A stretch of DNA of 33,876 nucleotides from Pezizomycotina sp. ARF18 (lineage: Eukaryota > Ascomycota), in the NCBI GenBank assembly GCA_002224055.1, contig AZLU01000197.1:43013-76888 (forward strand). Direction: 5' to 3'. The notes below the pieces were generated by a model. It made no database searches. It saw nothing but the letters and a program-made list of their open reading frames with translations, and had not been told where the DNA came from. Positions 32,200-33,876 of the stretch are shown here, piece by piece. The translations under genes were made by a program, and so were the position numbers. The stretch's first letter is position 1, and every line of letters starts with the position of its first letter.

Positions 32200-33648
32200 T
32201 CACTCTAGAACAATATACTTCTCCAAATGCTGCGGAATGGCTCCCAGCAAGCCTTTACTCTCCAGCCACTTCCTGCTGAACAGCCTATCAGCGTACCTAT
32301 AAGCGCCGTCACAGAGTACCGTCGCGACGTTCTTGCCGGGACCGAGCTTCTGCGCCATCTCGTACGCCGCGACCACGTTCAGCGCCGTGCTAGCGCCCAT
32401 ATACAGCCCTTCCTCATCCAGCAATCTATAAACCATCGCTATCGACTTCTCGTCCGAAATATGCAGCGCGTCGTCCACGAGGTCAATATCCGGCTTCAAG
32501 TTCTCCGTAACCCTCCCTGACCTTATCCCCTCCGTAATACTACCACCCGAACGCTCCGTCAGTTTCCCGCCGGATTTTATGTAAGAATACAAAACGGAGC
32601 CCGGAGGTCGGCGAGGAAGGACTGCACGCGGCCGTCGGAGACGGTTTGAGTAGCGAGTTACGCGGCTAGTGTGCCCGCCGTTCCGGTCGAGCAGGTGAAG
32701 CCGTCGAGCTTGCCGTTTGTTTGCGCCCACAGCTCCGGTCCCGTTGTTTCGATATGCGCCTGCCGGTTGGCGATGTTGTCGAATTGGTTTGTCCAGGTGG
32801 CGTTTGGGATTCGCTCTGCAAGGATCATGCATTGTTAACGTTCTGTCTAGAAAGATGGGGTGTTTTGAAGAAATTACCGACCGGCATGACGCTTCGCTTG
32901 GTGGTTGTAGTTCTCCGGGTTATCGAATGCGACGGCAGGTACGGGGTACACTTCGGCGCCTAGTAACCGCAGCAGGTCGATTTTGCCTGGCTTTGTGTGT
33001 TTTGGCATGTATATAACGCACTTGTATCCTAAGGAATTCAAATGTAAAAGGATTGTTAGAGAACAGTGACAATAGGTATATTTTTCAAGGTAAACTGACG
33101 AACCTTTCGATCTGCAAACGTGTGCAAGTCCAATTCCAGTATTTCCAGCCGTTCCCTCGACGATTGTACCTCCAGGCTTGATCAAGCCTTTCTCGCTCAG
33201 CATCTTTGACGACGTAGAGGGCCGCTCTGTCTATCGCATCCCAAAAATATTACCTGTTAGCTAAACGACTAGCTCTAATTCCTGGATAACTGCCTGTCAT
33301 CTCGTTCCGATCGCAAGTAGCCGAAGGCTTTTGAATGTAGGGCAGTGTCGAAATGGTACACCTTTAACGGAACCACCAGGGTTCATGAATTCAGCTTTGC
33401 CGTAGATATTGCAGCCAGTCTCATCACTCAGTTTATTCAACCGTATGAGCGGTGTCCGTCCGATTGCTAGCGAATAATACACATTTAGTTGCTAATCGAA
33501 TGTGTACTTTCTGGACTAGAAGGGCTTTAGAAATGTACCTCCAACGAAACCATTGACCGTCCCTTGCACCTGCGAAACCTTTTGGGAGTAGAGTGTTTCC
33601 GTCGACGGTAGCTGCGGTTGCAAACCGCCTGATTCCGGTCCGGAACAT
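32200..33648 (-). CDS. MCY1: PLP-dependent cysteine synthase, fungal CS2 type, probably mitochondrial
   Basis: Predicted cysteine synthase (beta-substituting, fold type II PLP enzyme). Exon 1 (33570-33648) starts [14 protein letters not shown], a basic, Arg-rich lead without acidic residues that suits mitochondrial import, and ends LLPKGFA. A 103-bp intron (33467-33569) is followed by exon 2 (33362-33466): [19 protein letters not shown], then FMNPGGSVK with the PLP-binding Lys. A 131-bp intron (33231-33361) leads to exon 3, D-R-A-A-L-Y-V-V-K. Later: [20 protein letters not shown] (phosphate-loop region), [40 protein letters not shown], a further intron near 32815-32875, [67 protein letters not shown] and [20 protein letters not shown], ending EKYIVLE. 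The SSITEGI...LCDGAYRY end is typical of the fungal CS2/Mcy1 type. A few single-base breaks occur near 33190 and 32640. Confidence 0.92.
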
Positions 33649-33876
33649 CTTGAAGGTTGTTGTTGTTATACCGAATTACTCAAAATATAAATAGACACAA
33701 TTGATGACAACCAGAAGGCGACGGGCTTCAATTTCTATCGAATCTAAGGATCGAAAAGAGTTAAGAAGGTTATATTATTATTATACAAAGCTTCGATGTT
33801 CATAAAAGCCCCTCTGTGGGTCTATTTTATATACTCGTACACTACAACAGCTTTTATCGGCCGATATTGCGTGATG
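33649..33876. promoter_or_regulatory. Upstream region of the cysteine synthase gene
   Basis: This AT-rich flank upstream of the start codon at 33648 is cut by the window end. No specific site is recognised. Confidence 0.4.

Noticed and set aside
32721-33016. Plus-strand open frames over the cysteine synthase gene
   Set aside because: They are antisense shadows of exons whose minus-strand translation matches the PLP enzyme family.
1-33876. tRNA or rRNA genes
   Set aside because: GTTCGA-like strings at 10171, 28341 and 29995 lie in coding sequence and lack a cloverleaf. No rRNA-like stretch was seen.
1-33876. Transposon, viral or CRISPR content
   Set aside because: No transposase, reverse transcriptase or integrase motifs, no long terminal or inverted repeats, and no spaced direct repeats were seen.

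Overview
The window looks like a nuclear contig from a filamentous ascomycete (Pezizomycotina-like). It has widely spaced genes on both strands, short GT...AG introns (68 to about 160 bp), intergenic regions of 0.6 to 2.5 kb full of A/T homopolymers, and proteins of clearly fungal type: a KRE2-family mannosyltransferase, a GCK/Ste20-like kinase, a fungal GRAM membrane protein and a CS2-type cysteine synthase. I cannot name the species.

Layout: 1-2109, no confident gene. 2110-3122 (+), class I O-methyltransferase. 3880-4696 (-), a coding-like region I cannot assign, with in-frame stops. 5359-7690 (-), multi-pass membrane protein with a C-terminal GRAM-like domain. 8183-8620 (-), small unknown gene. 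About 8815-9140, an island of about 14% GC. 9919-10488 (+), small secreted, probably GPI-anchored Ser/Ala-rich protein. 11813-14936 (-), germinal-centre-type protein kinase and its Gln/Pro-rich downstream reading frame. 17078-20710 (-), gamma-tubulin complex protein. 21299-22722 (+), alpha-1,2-mannosyltransferase. 25249-26382 (+), nicotinamide mononucleotide adenylyltransferase. 27882-31990 (+), phosphoribosylformylglycinamidine synthase. 32200-33648 (-), PLP-dependent cysteine synthase.

These are mostly housekeeping genes: purine synthesis, NAD synthesis, cysteine synthesis, Golgi mannosylation, microtubule nucleation and morphogenesis/septation signalling. I see no operon-like logic, mobile element, CRISPR array, tRNA or rRNA.

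Two things stand out. First, nearly every conserved gene is broken by many single-base insertions or deletions although the protein between the breaks is well conserved. This is more like residual long-read consensus error than decay, so CDS coordinates below are gene spans and not clean reading frames. Second, the kinase exon that encodes the glycine-rich ATP loop is present twice in tandem. I found no convincing undescribed multi-gene system.
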